A stretch of DNA of 7,773 bases from an uncultured Kordia sp. (GCA_913054565.1 CAJXHW010000080.1:1-7773), one strand, 5' to 3'; positions 1 to 5,201 are shown, numbered from the stretch's first letter. Translations and numbers: made by a program. Notes: a model not told the origin generated them from the letters alone.

Positions 1-1
1 C

Positions 2-49
2 GATCTAGGACTAATTTTAGTTATATTTATGCTCAAGAAAAAAAAGTAA
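2..49 (+). CDS. C-terminal end of a probable membrane protein (partial)
   Basis: An open frame enters from the left edge and stops at TAA 47-49. It encodes DLGLILVIFMLKKKK: a hydrophobic stretch followed by a lysine tail, typical of the cytoplasmic end of a small single-span membrane protein. The same pattern recurs in other small genes of this window. The frame one base earlier is also open (to TAA at 58-60) but encodes a polar peptide, so the hydrophobic frame is preferred. With only 15 residues visible, the product and its full length cannot be named. Confidence 0.4.
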   Translation, partial: DLGLILVIFMLKKKK

Positions 50-73
50 TATTAATTTAAAAACAAAAGGACA

Positions 74-391
74 ATGGGAATTATCAATTTTTTATTCAGT
101 TTATTAAGAAGACACACACCAAGCGAAAGCATGGATGCTAATGAATTTTCCGATTTATACAAAGAAGCCATGCAATGGGATATGGGAATAAGTCAAAAAT
201 CAGAGAAAGGATGGGAAAGATTTTACGCAAAATATTCAAGACTTTGGTACATCAAAGTTTTATTAATGATTTTGTACATACCTGTTAATATCTATCTTAC
301 TAAAGTTTCAGACCCAAATTATATTTTAAGAAGAAACGCAAGGGATATGAGAGAATATGATGATGATTACGGATACGATAGACACCAATAA
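74..391 (+). CDS. Small membrane protein, unknown function (105 aa)
   Basis: I do not recognise the family. The N-terminus (MGIINFLFSLLRR) is short, hydrophobic and amphipathic. The middle is polar. One clear membrane segment lies at about residues 58-77 (WYIKVLLMILYIPVNIYLTK). The C-terminus is charged and tyrosine/aspartate-rich (MREYDDDYGYDRHQ). The start is an ATG after an A-rich leader (aaacaaaaggaca) with no strong Shine-Dalgarno sequence, as is usual in Bacteroidetes. A hairpin at 401-449 follows the stop within 10 bases, so the gene closes one module. Given the many membrane proteins here, a virion-membrane or assembly role is plausible but is inference. Confidence 0.75.
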   Translation: MGIINFLFSLLRRHTPSESMDANEFSDLYKEAMQWDMGISQKSEKGWERFYAKYSRLWYIKVLLMILYIPVNIYLTKVSDPNYILRRNARDMREYDDDYGYDRHQ

Positions 392-400
392 CAATTAAAA

Positions 401-449
401 GAAGGTCTGGCATGATCTTAAAAAAAAATTAAGACCTTGCCGGACCTTC
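401..449 (+). repeat. Module-border hairpin, divergent copy (copy 0)
   Basis: The arms are 401-421 and 429-449 around a loop of seven A (422-428). Of 21 positions, 18 are Watson-Crick pairs and one is a T.G wobble (408/442). The two mismatches are A415.C435 and T413.T437. The A.C mismatch sits in the same context as in the other four copies: GATC in the left arm opposite GACC in the right arm. The innermost stem is TTAA instead of ATT, and the outer stem sequence is unrelated to the other copies. No T-tract follows (cacaaaaaataa), so a rho-independent terminator is unlikely. It fills the gap between the genes ending at 391 and starting at 466. Confidence 0.75.
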
Positions 450-465
450 ACAAAAAATAATAATT

Positions 466-927
466 ATGAGATTTAAAAAAGGAAGTAAACTAAAAGTAAA
501 TCATAAAGCAGTTTACAAAGCTGGTCAAAGCAACAGAAAAAGAACAAGTACTTATAAAAGTTTTAATGGTGGTGGAGCAGTTACCACAACAGGAACTAAA
601 TCAAATGGCAGAAAATTTGTAAGAACTCAAATTACTAAAGTTAGACCGACAAGCTCAAAAAGAAAAGTAGGTGCATTATTCGGTTTAAAAGGTGCTCCAA
701 TGTCAACTCGAAGAGTCAAAGGCGGTATAGTTAGAACATACAAAAGAAAAGGTAAAACAGTAGAATTATTCACTAAAAATTATCGTACACCTAACCACCC
801 AAGCGGAAGAAAGAAAAGTACAATGCACGTACTAACCACTACAAAAACAAAAGGCACATTAAATAAAAACAGTGCATGGAAAGAAGCGTACGGAATTCGT
901 AGAAAAAGATATTCAAATAACTACTAA
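466..927 (+). CDS. Highly basic protein, probable DNA-binding or internal virion protein (153 aa)
   Basis: The product is extremely rich in lysine, arginine, threonine and serine across its whole length, with almost no acidic residues. Clusters include RFKKGSKLK near the N-terminus, SSKRK around residue 66, RTYKRKGK around residue 90 and RRKRYSNNY at the C-terminus. There is no membrane segment or signal peptide. Such composition suits a nucleic-acid-binding protein, for example one that neutralises packaged DNA, but no named family is recognisable. It is the first gene after the 401-449 hairpin and opens the largest module. The next gene starts two bases after its stop, so the two are likely co-transcribed and their translation may be coupled. 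The ATG follows the A/T-rich leader aaaataataatt. Confidence 0.8.
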   Translation: MRFKKGSKLKVNHKAVYKAGQSNRKRTSTYKSFNGGGAVTTTGTKSNGRKFVRTQITKVRPTSSKRKVGALFGLKGAPMSTRRVKGGIVRTYKRKGKTVELFTKNYRTPNHPSGRKKSTMHVLTTTKTKGTLNKNSAWKEAYGIRRKRYSNNY

Positions 928-929
928 AA

Positions 930-1517
930 ATGGCTAAAGAAAAAGATAACATTGGCACTATCTTTAAATGGTCAATCATTAGTTTACTCGTCATTATTGG
1001 GCTTTTCATTCTCAATAAAGGAGTTAAACAATTTTCGGCATGGTTTAAAGAAAAATTTGGAGGTGAACCAACAGATGAAGAATTAGGAAATTTAGATTCT
1101 ATTTTAAACGTCAGTTACAATGAAAATGAATTAACTATAAGTGAATCAGATGCAGAACAAAGAGCTGCTAAAATTTACACAGCCCAAAGTGGATGGGGAA
1201 CTGATGAAGTGGCAATAATGCAAGCACTCATTAAAAGCCAATTTGCAAATGAGGTAAAAGAATTCGACCAAAAGGTGAAACAATTGCCAAGCGGAATACG
1301 GGAGGAATTATACTTAAAAACGTACAAAGGTCGTGAATGGGCAATCGCACTTTCCAAAGATGATTTAATACTAATTGCGCATAAATACGGACTTAAAAAA
1401 TTCGGTGCAATTGATCAAGAAAATTTCACTTTGCCACAGAGTATTAATTATGAGGATGACGGATACCTTTCAGACGTAGTCACATATATGTATCAAGATA
1501 CAGGAATAATGATTTAA
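930..1517 (+). CDS. Membrane-anchored protein with an annexin-like repeat (195 aa)
   Basis: Residues about 11-28 (IFKWSIISLLVIIGLFIL) form an N-terminal membrane anchor. A linker follows, then a soluble domain at about 75-155. That domain begins DAEQRAAKIYTAQSGWGTDEVAIMQALI, matching the start of an annexin repeat: helix A, the G-x-GTDE calcium-loop signature, then helix B. Only one repeat is evident, against four in animal annexins. The rest of the domain is helical with acidic positions (EELYLK, SKDDLILIA). Annexin repeats bind membranes through calcium; whether this copy binds calcium cannot be told from sequence. It follows the basic protein by two bases and precedes a beta-rich protein, so a virion structural role (membrane or vertex) is a reasonable inference. 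Confidence 0.75.
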   Translation: MAKEKDNIGTIFKWSIISLLVIIGLFILNKGVKQFSAWFKEKFGGEPTDEELGNLDSILNVSYNENELTISESDAEQRAAKIYTAQSGWGTDEVAIMQALIKSQFANEVKEFDQKVKQLPSGIREELYLKTYKGREWAIALSKDDLILIAHKYGLKKFGAIDQENFTLPQSINYEDDGYLSDVVTYMYQDTGIMI

Positions 1518-1518
1518 T

Positions 1519-1941
1519 ATGACAAGAGAAGAAAAAAAAGCAATCGCACACAGAATAGGACAATTAGTTGGTGAAAATATCCAATGGGAACAATTACAAA
1601 TTGATGAATTCAGAGCGCAAACCTATCAAAGAAATACGTCAGGAACAGACTATCTATTAGGGGTAGAAGGAACACCAACATTTGCAGACTATTTTTATAT
1701 AGGTACAGCGTTTATGACTTTGTACGCAGCTAATTCAACTCAAGGAGCTGAAATATCTCATACATGGTACAACAACGGAACAATCACAACACAAAAACTA
1801 ATGGGTAATTTAGGAGCCGTGATACCTGTAATTTCAGAAACTATTGATGATTTTGTCACACAAAGTCTATATGTACACAATGCGGCAACGTCAGGGGATG
1901 GAACAGTAATATTTAATGGAATTCGAGTTAAGATTAAATAG
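1519..1941 (+). CDS. Beta-rich protein, possible virion structural protein (140 aa)
   Basis: I do not recognise this protein. The N-terminal 30 residues are helical and charged (MTREEKKAIAHRIGQLVGENIQWEQLQIDEFRAQ). The remainder is rich in T, G, N, Y and aromatic residues with short alternating hydrophobic runs (TDYLLGVEGTPTFADYFYIGTAF, then SGDGTVIFNGIRVKIK at the end). That pattern fits a small beta-sandwich such as a capsid, spike or vertex domain. No membrane segment is seen. The gene starts one base after the preceding TAA and lies inside the putative structural block. It is shorter than the roughly 300 residues usual for double-jelly-roll capsid proteins, so I would not call it the major capsid protein without a structure prediction. 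Confidence 0.75.
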   Translation: MTREEKKAIAHRIGQLVGENIQWEQLQIDEFRAQTYQRNTSGTDYLLGVEGTPTFADYFYIGTAFMTLYAANSTQGAEISHTWYNNGTITTQKLMGNLGAVIPVISETIDDFVTQSLYVHNAATSGDGTVIFNGIRVKIK

Positions 1942-1949
1942 TATATTTG
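1942..1949 (+). promoter_or_regulatory. Possible Bacteroidetes -7 element upstream of the small membrane-protein genes
   Basis: TATATTTG matches the TAnnTTTG -7 consensus of Bacteroidetes promoters exactly. It lies directly after one gene and five bases before the ATG at 1954. I see no good TTG at the expected upstream distance; the nearest resemblance is TTCG at 1922-1925. If used, transcription would begin at or next to the ATG and give a leaderless or near-leaderless mRNA. Confidence 0.4.
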
Positions 1950-1953
1950 TCTT

Positions 1954-2208
1954 ATGGACAAACAAAAAAAATCAAACACTCTAATTTATTATTTAGCACC
2001 ATTTATAACCCTAATTGTATTAGGGTTATTTTTGTTAATACTAGCAATAGCACCATTAGTACTAGCTTATTTCGTGTTAAATATGATATTCGGATTATTC
2101 AGAAAAAAGCCAATGAATATGAAGATTGAGAAAAATAAAAATGGCTTTATGAAAGAAGCGTTTGCCTTCAAAAAAAACTTTATGGACAATGAAAAAAATA
2201 ATAACTAA
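1954..2208 (+). CDS. Small membrane protein with a long hydrophobic region (84 aa)
   Basis: Residues about 9-49 are almost continuously hydrophobic (IYYLAPFITLIVLGLFLLIL, then AIAPLVLAYFVLNMIFGLF). This is long enough for two membrane passes with a tight turn at the A-P pair. A lysine-rich polar tail follows (FRKKPMNMKIEKNKNG and onward). The size and topology resemble small phage holins or virion membrane proteins, but no family signature is visible and neither role is shown. The last 20 bases overlap the start of the next gene, which suggests translational coupling. A -7-like element lies just upstream of the ATG. Another open frame across part of this stretch is judged a shadow because it breaks up the hydrophobic pattern. 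Confidence 0.75.
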   Translation: MDKQKKSNTLIYYLAPFITLIVLGLFLLILAIAPLVLAYFVLNMIFGLFRKKPMNMKIEKNKNGFMKEAFAFKKNFMDNEKNNN

Positions 2209-2500
2209 AATAATTGTATTTGCTATTTTCGGAGTAGTAGGATGGGTAATTTTCAAGATGGTGAAAGAAAAAAAATCATTTGAGGAAGTTTACAAAGAAG
2301 TCATTGATAAATACTTTAGCAAGAAAAAGAAAGTAGCACTAGTAACAGAAGAAGGCACAGAAGTTTGGGAAACCGAAGAAATTGAAATTGACCCTAAAAA
2401 AGTTGATAAAGTAAAAACAGTTTTAAAAGCAACAGGAACGGTAACAGCCGCCGCCGAAATTGTAGATGAATTAAACAAACCTAAAAGAAAGAAAAAATAA
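2189..2500 (+). CDS. Single-span membrane protein with a charged cytoplasmic tail (103 aa)
   Basis: The frame is open from TTG 2162, but the ATG at 2189 is the better start: it gives the compact N-terminus MKKIITKIIVFAIFGVVGWV, a lysine pair followed directly by a membrane segment at about residues 4-22. After the membrane span come a lysine/glutamate-rich region (EKKSFEEVYKEVIDKYFSKKKKVA), an acidic stretch (EEGTEVWETEEIEID), an Ala/Thr-rich helix (ATGTVTAAAEIVDEL) and a KRKKK tail. The family is unrecognised. The start overlaps the previous gene by 20 bases, and the next gene begins at the base after the TAA. This packing marks one operon of small membrane proteins, plausibly virion-membrane components. 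Confidence 0.7.
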   Translation: MKKIITKIIVFAIFGVVGWVIFKMVKEKKSFEEVYKEVIDKYFSKKKKVALVTEEGTEVWETEEIEIDPKKVDKVKTVLKATGTVTAAAEIVDELNKPKRKKK

Positions 2501-2671
2501 ATGCCACACAGAATATTAAATAACAATTGGACAGAATACATGGGGTCCGTAACCCTAGGAGGTATAGGAATGATTAATGATTTAAACGACTTATTACAAA
2601 CAGGAGTATTGACCTTGTCAATAATTGGATTAGTATTTAATATAAAACGAAAGAAGAACAACAAAAAGTAA
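2501..2671 (+). CDS. Very small single-span membrane protein (56 aa)
   Basis: ATG 2501 immediately follows the TAA of the previous gene, and the frame runs to TAA 2669-2671. The product is MPHRILNNNWTEYMGSVTLG, then GIGMINDLNDLLQTGVLTLS and IIGLVFNIKRKKNNKK. A polar N-terminal half leads into a membrane segment at about residues 35-48 (GVLTLSIIGLVFNI) and a strongly basic tail. This layout (polar or acidic part, membrane span, basic end) recalls small coat or virion-membrane proteins of membrane-associated phages, but no homology can be claimed. The abutting junction and lack of other coding potential support it. Its last codons form part of the left arm of the hairpin at 2667-2707, so it closes the module. 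Confidence 0.6.
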   Translation: MPHRILNNNWTEYMGSVTLGGIGMINDLNDLLQTGVLTLSIIGLVFNIKRKKNNKK

Positions 2672-2707
2672 ATTAGTGATCATTAAAACAATGACCACGA
2701 ATTCACT
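2667..2707 (+). repeat. Module-border hairpin (copy 1)
   Basis: The left arm is 2667-2684 (AGTAAATTAGTGATCATT), the loop 2685-2689 (AAAAC) and the right arm 2690-2707 (AATGACCACGAATTCACT). Fifteen of 18 positions pair. The mismatches are A2670.C2704, A2675.G2699 and A2679.C2695. The G2676-C2698 pair replaces the A-T pair found in the other three close copies, a compensated change. No T-run follows. The hairpin overlaps the stop codon of the 56-residue gene and ends 16 bases before the next likely start at 2724. Confidence 0.85.
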
Positions 2708-2723
2708 ACTAAAATTTAAAATT

Positions 2724-2951
2724 ATGATGAAATTTATTACAGAACATTGGGAATTAATATTAGCATGTTGGGGAACATTAGAGTTAATTCTAAGAGCAAT
2801 TCCAACAACAAAAAATTGGAGTATTTTAGACAAGATACATTTGATACTTGAATTATTTTCACCTAACAAAACGGTTGACAATAAACGTTTCACTATTGGA
2901 GCAAAAGAAGATAAAGGAGTATTGAAAAGAATATTTAAAAAGAAGTCATGA
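2724..2951 (+). CDS. Small membrane-associated phage-type protein (75 aa)
   Basis: The frame is open from GTG 2676, but that start lies inside a hairpin arm. The ATG at 2724, followed by a second ATG at 2727, after an A/T-rich leader is preferred. Residues about 8-26 (HWELILACWGTLELILRAI) form a probable membrane segment. A segment NWSILDKIHLILELFSPNK follows, then a basic C-terminus (VLKRIFKKKS). The pattern of one span, a proline, a short amphipathic helix ending in PNK and a basic tail is one I associate loosely with small proteins of Bacteroidetes phages, but I cannot name a family. It overlaps the next gene by four bases, is the first gene after hairpin copy 1, and sits two genes upstream of the peptidase. 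Confidence 0.7.
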   Translation: MMKFITEHWELILACWGTLELILRAIPTTKNWSILDKIHLILELFSPNKTVDNKRFTIGAKEDKGVLKRIFKKKS

Positions 2952-3142
2952 GCAAAAGAACAATTATAATATTATTGGCCGTTTTAGGTTTATTCGTAGC
3001 ATGGAAAAAAGGTCTATTAAATGGACTATTGAGAAAAATAGGAATAACACCAACAAACGCCAGAGAGTACACAACGGCAAACAAACAAGAAAACGCCGAA
3101 ATTGATAAATTAATTTCAGAAGGTAAAGACGTATTTAGATAA
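2948..3142 (+). CDS. Small N-terminally anchored membrane protein (64 aa)
   Basis: The ATG overlaps the preceding stop in the coupled arrangement ATGA (2948-2951). The product begins MSKRTIIILLAVLGLFVAWK: a short basic start and a membrane segment at about residues 5-19, with no signal-peptidase or lipobox motif. The remainder is a polar tail (KKGLLNGLLRKIGITPTNAR, then EYTTANKQENAEIDKLISEGKDVFR). No family is recognisable. Coupling to the upstream membrane protein and the nine-base gap to the peptidase gene suggest the three proteins act together, perhaps in virion membrane structure, cell-wall penetration or lysis; that is inference from position only. Confidence 0.7.
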   Translation: MSKRTIIILLAVLGLFVAWKKGLLNGLLRKIGITPTNAREYTTANKQENAEIDKLISEGKDVFR

Positions 3143-3151
3143 ATAAAAGGT

Positions 3152-3808
3152 ATGGCAATAGCACGAAAAGGAGTACACAAAAAAATAACTAAGAATTTTA
3201 CTCAACACGAATTACGCAGCAGGTCCTTGGAAAGAGGATTTTCAGACGGAATTGAAGATTTTAATTTAGATGATGATATTATCGAATGTCTACAAATTAT
3301 TCGTGATTATTATGGCATACCTATAACAGTATCAAGCACAGGAAGAAGCCCAAAGCACAACGCTAGTTTAAAGGGAAGTGCAACAAATTCACAACATTTA
3401 TATAAGAACGGTACAGCTATCGACTTCTCATTTGTTGGAATGAAGACGAAAGGAACAAAAGGATATGAAGCCGCTATTCATTACACCCACCAAATGGCCA
3501 ACAAAGGTGAATTGTATGATTTATGTTTTGAAAAAGGATTAAGAGGCGTAGGATACTACAATAGCTTTTTTCATATTGATGCAAGAAAACAAAGTCACTT
3601 GTCAACTTGGGGGATAGGTGCTAGAGATATGAGATTAGGAAAAACTTTTAATCTTGACATTCTAACAACCCTATTCAATAAAGATGATGAAGACGGGATA
3701 ATTGATGCAGGACATAACCCTATTGTAAAATGGGGAATTCTAACATTAGGTGGAATAATCATTGGTAAAATAATTCATTCGGGAATGAGTGACCACAAAA
3801 AAAGGTAG
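3152..3808 (+). CDS. M15-family (D-Ala-D-Ala carboxypeptidase-like) peptidoglycan peptidase with C-terminal membrane anchor (218 aa)
   Basis: This is a zinc peptidase predicted to cleave peptide bonds in the bacterial cell wall. The M15 signature is clear: SQHLYKNGTAIDF (S-x-H-xxxx-G-x-A-x-D) supplies His82 and Asp91, and FFHIDAR supplies His141 with Asp143. The segment ITVSSTGRSPKHNASLKGSA, just before the first ligand, is also typical of the fold. There is no N-terminal signal peptide. Instead residues about 190-209 (PIVKWGILTLGGIIIGKIIH) form a C-terminal membrane segment with a basic tail, unusual for a soluble endolysin and suited to a virion-membrane-bound entry enzyme or a membrane-held lysis enzyme. 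It is the last gene before hairpin copy 2. The catalytic assignment is firm; the entry versus lysis role is open. Confidence 0.92.
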   Translation: MAIARKGVHKKITKNFTQHELRSRSLERGFSDGIEDFNLDDDIIECLQIIRDYYGIPITVSSTGRSPKHNASLKGSATNSQHLYKNGTAIDFSFVGMKTKGTKGYEAAIHYTHQMANKGELYDLCFEKGLRGVGYYNSFFHIDARKQSHLSTWGIGARDMRLGKTFNLDILTTLFNKDDEDGIIDAGHNPIVKWGILTLGGIIIGKIIHSGMSDHKKR

Positions 3809-3818
3809 AACAAAAAAC

Positions 3819-3861
3819 GTCTTGGTTAATGATCATTGAAAAAATGACCATGAACCAGGAC
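3819..3861 (+). repeat. Module-border hairpin (copy 2)
   Basis: The left arm is 3819-3837 (GTCTTGGTTAATGATCATT), the loop 3838-3842 (GAAAA) and the right arm 3843-3861 (AATGACCATGAACCAGGAC). Of 19 positions, 16 are Watson-Crick pairs, one is a T.G wobble (3822/3858) and two are mismatches (A3828.G3852 and A3832.C3848). The hairpin fills the gap between the peptidase and the lectin-like gene. An A-run, not a T-run, follows it. Confidence 0.88.
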
Positions 3862-3873
3862 TAAAAAAAATAT

Positions 3874-4365
3874 ATGAATTTAATTCAAAAAGTTGCAAAT
3901 TGGGTAAATGGATTAACTCTAACTTGGAATTGGAATTCTTCAGAATATTCTGAATCAAATCAAGTATTGACAAAAGGCACTAGCACAGATTTTAAGACAT
4001 TTTGGTCGAATGAAAAAATAACAAAATATGTTAAAGGCCGACAGGTAACGACAAGTAATATTCACGCTCACATTGGTGTTCATGGCTACTTCTCAACTCC
4101 GAATGATTATTCGGATGTTGTTTTCACCGGCGGTCATAATCATACTAACAACTATCGTTGTTACAGATTAGGCGCACCCGTTTATACGGGCTCAACTATG
4201 ACCGCCGGAGATATTTATGAACTTAGAATAGATTCTGGTTCTTATGAATTTTATGTGAATGGAGTGTTGTTGTACACTGGCTTAACATTGGATTATGCGG
4301 AATATAGGGCGGCAGGTTTTTCATACATTTTGAATACTGAAATAGAGATTACCGATGCACAATAA
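3874..4365 (+). CDS. Concanavalin-like beta-sandwich protein, candidate receptor-binding or spike protein (163 aa)
   Basis: The segment GDIYELRIDSGSYEFYVNGV at residues 112-131, followed by LLYTG, is typical of concanavalin/laminin-G-like jelly-roll folds: two adjacent strands ending in an N-G turn. The body is rich in aromatic, Gly, Ser, Thr and Asn residues, with histidine-rich loops (NIHAHIGVHG at 62-71 and FTGGHNHTNNY at 84-94). There is no membrane segment. Its base composition looks less A-biased than the neighbouring genes, with more GG, CC and GT, which suggests separate acquisition. Lying directly after hairpin copy 2 and next to the cell-wall peptidase, a host-recognition role is reasonable. 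The fold call is moderate and the function is inference. The start ATG follows the leader taaaaaaaatat. Confidence 0.7.
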   Translation: MNLIQKVANWVNGLTLTWNWNSSEYSESNQVLTKGTSTDFKTFWSNEKITKYVKGRQVTTSNIHAHIGVHGYFSTPNDYSDVVFTGGHNHTNNYRCYRLGAPVYTGSTMTAGDIYELRIDSGSYEFYVNGVLLYTGLTLDYAEYRAAGFSYILNTEIEITDAQ

Positions 4366-4576
4366 GACTAAAGAAGGAAAAAAAGAAGATGTCGAATTCA
4401 TTTATGAATGTTTCATTGATAATGATGACGACAGCAAAAGAGAGAAGTTTAAGTACAAAACATCAATAAACGCTATTTCTAAGTTTACTAGAAATAGACT
4501 TCTTGGAAAAAATTGTTTATTGAATGAATATAAAAAAAATCGTCACGGCTATTATTCGTGGCACTTTAAAATGTAA
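4355..4576 (+). CDS. Small charged soluble protein, unknown function (73 aa)
   Basis: The gene overlaps the end of the lectin-like gene by 11 bases in another frame, so translation is probably coupled. The product is soluble and charged: an N-terminal KTKEGKKEDVEF, an acidic patch DNDDDSKRE near residue 25, then a basic half (FKYKTSINAISKFTRNRLLG and onward) ending HGYYSWHFKM. No motif identifies a family. A strong terminator begins 15 bases after the stop, so this is the last gene of its transcript. A chaperone or accessory role for the overlapping lectin-like protein is possible by analogy with phage receptor-binding modules, but nothing in the sequence shows it. Confidence 0.6.
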   Translation: MHNKTKEGKKEDVEFIYECFIDNDDDSKREKFKYKTSINAISKFTRNRLLGKNCLLNEYKKNRHGYYSWHFKM

Positions 4577-4590
4577 TATTGTCCAAAAGA

Positions 4591-4623
4591 ACCCTCATTT
4601 GTTTTCGAACATTTGGGGGTTTT
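4591..4623 (+). terminator. Rho-independent terminator with UUCG tetraloop
   Basis: The outer stem ACCCTCA (4591-4597) pairs with TGGGGGT (4614-4620), including one T.G wobble. A symmetrical TT/TT internal loop follows, then the inner stem TGTT/AACA (4600-4603 and 4608-4611) closed by the stable tetraloop TTCG (4604-4607). The run TTTT (4620-4623) follows. It ends the transcript of the gene finishing at 4576. The right side of the stem also holds the -33 element of the next promoter. Confidence 0.8.
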
Positions 4624-4642
4624 AAATAAATAACTATATTTG
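4612..4642 (+). promoter_or_regulatory. Bacteroidetes-type promoter for the cysteine-rich gene
   Basis: TTTG (4612-4615), a 19-base spacer and TATATTTG (4635-4642) match the Bacteroidetes consensus TTTG-N19-21-TAnnTTTG exactly. Transcription should start around 4648-4650, leaving a leader of only a few bases before ATG 4656. The -33 element lies within the 3' arm of the upstream terminator. Confidence 0.75.
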
Positions 4643-4655
4643 AAAAAAAAACGAC

Positions 4656-5090
4656 ATGAGTAATTTAATACATTTATCAGATAGTAGAAAAGAAAAAGAA
4701 TTTGAATTCTACAAATTTAAACAATGCAATTGCGGAGATTTACACGGAAGAATCGAAACAGAAGCATGGCAAATTTGCCCAAAGAGTAACCTAAAGAAAA
4801 AGTGCCTTTGTTGTGATTTATGCAAAGCGAAATGTTTTCAAAAATTATATCTAAATAAACCCAACCCAAAAATGAAAAAAGAATTTATAGCTTTTATTGA
4901 TAGTATGTTAATCATAAGAATGAAAGGGCAAAGTCATATTTCAAATGAATGGTTAGAAAAAAACTATCTTCGAACATTAGATAAAAAAGGTTTAACAGAT
5001 ACAGAGAAAGAAATGGAAGTAATGAAGGAAGTTGGAATAAATGGGTGGGAGTGTATATGCTTATACAGATTAAAAAGGAATTTAGATTAG
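4656..5090 (+). CDS. Cysteine-rich, probably zinc-binding protein; candidate regulator (144 aa)
   Basis: Ten cysteines are concentrated in motifs: C24-x-C26 (QCNCGD), C41, then C50-x-C52-C53-xx-C56-xxx-C60 (CLCCDLCKAKC), and C133-x-C135 (ECIC) near the end. This arrangement suits one or two structural zinc sites. The second half is helical and charged (KMKKEFIAFIDSMLIIRMKG, then SHISNEWLEKNYLRTLDKKG). No membrane segment or signal peptide is seen and no family is recognised. The gene is a transcription unit of its own: an exact-consensus promoter directly upstream and a strong terminator 25 bases downstream. That isolation between the virion and replication genes, plus the likely zinc fold, fits a DNA- or RNA-binding regulator; a host-interaction factor is an alternative. 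Confidence 0.75.
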   Translation: MSNLIHLSDSRKEKEFEFYKFKQCNCGDLHGRIETEAWQICPKSNLKKKCLCCDLCKAKCFQKLYLNKPNPKMKKEFIAFIDSMLIIRMKGQSHISNEWLEKNYLRTLDKKGLTDTEKEMEVMKEVGINGWECICLYRLKRNLD

Positions 5091-5115
5091 CTATTGAATT
5101 AGTTAATTTTTAAAG

Positions 5116-5152
5116 GGGAGTAGGTTTGTCGTTAATCCTACTCCCTTTTTTT
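5116..5152 (+). terminator. Rho-independent terminator after the cysteine-rich gene
   Basis: A perfect 9-bp stem, GGGAGTAGG (5116-5124) with CCTACTCCC (5137-5145), encloses a 12-base loop and is followed by seven T (5146-5152). It insulates the cysteine-rich gene from the replication gene. Confidence 0.9.
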
Positions 5153-5162
5153 GGCTAAAAAC

Positions 5163-5201
5163 GGCAATTAATGATCATTTAAAAAATGACCATGAATCAC
5201 C
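5163..5201 (+). repeat. Module-border hairpin (copy 3)
   Basis: The left arm is 5163-5179 (GGCAATTAATGATCATT), the loop 5180-5184 (TAAAA) and the right arm 5185-5201 (AATGACCATGAATCACC). Thirteen of 17 positions pair. The mismatches are C5165.A5199, A5166.C5198, A5170.G5194 and A5176-region partner A5174.C5190. The conserved A.G and A.C mismatches are at the standard positions. It lies 10 bases after a terminator and 20 bases before the replication gene, so it is probably in the rep leader rather than in the upstream transcript. No obvious consensus promoter lies between the terminator and rep. Confidence 0.82.

Noticed and set aside
22..29. TATATTTA as a promoter for the gene at 74
   Set aside because: The final G is missing, the -33 position cannot be inspected at the window edge, and it overlaps the end of an upstream coding frame.
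1947..2129. Overlapping + frame across the 84-residue membrane-protein gene
   Set aside because: It overlaps a frame with a coherent hydrophobic pattern, starts inside the promoter-like element and has no features of its own.
2676..2723. Upstream GTG start for the gene ending at 2951
   Set aside because: The GTG lies inside a conserved hairpin arm and would add residues encoded by the repeat. ATG 2724 after an A/T-rich leader is more plausible.
2816..2843. TTG-N17-TACATTTG promoter-like match
   Set aside because: It lies inside the 75-residue gene and has no nearby start that needs it. One chance match of this loose motif is expected in AT-rich DNA.
1175..3180. Minus-strand open frames at 1175-1357, 1758-1979, 2290-2664, 2630-2893 and 2935-3180
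   Set aside because: They are antisense to better-supported + strand genes, have the phenylalanine/serine/isoleucine-rich composition expected of reversed A-rich coding sequence, and show no domain.
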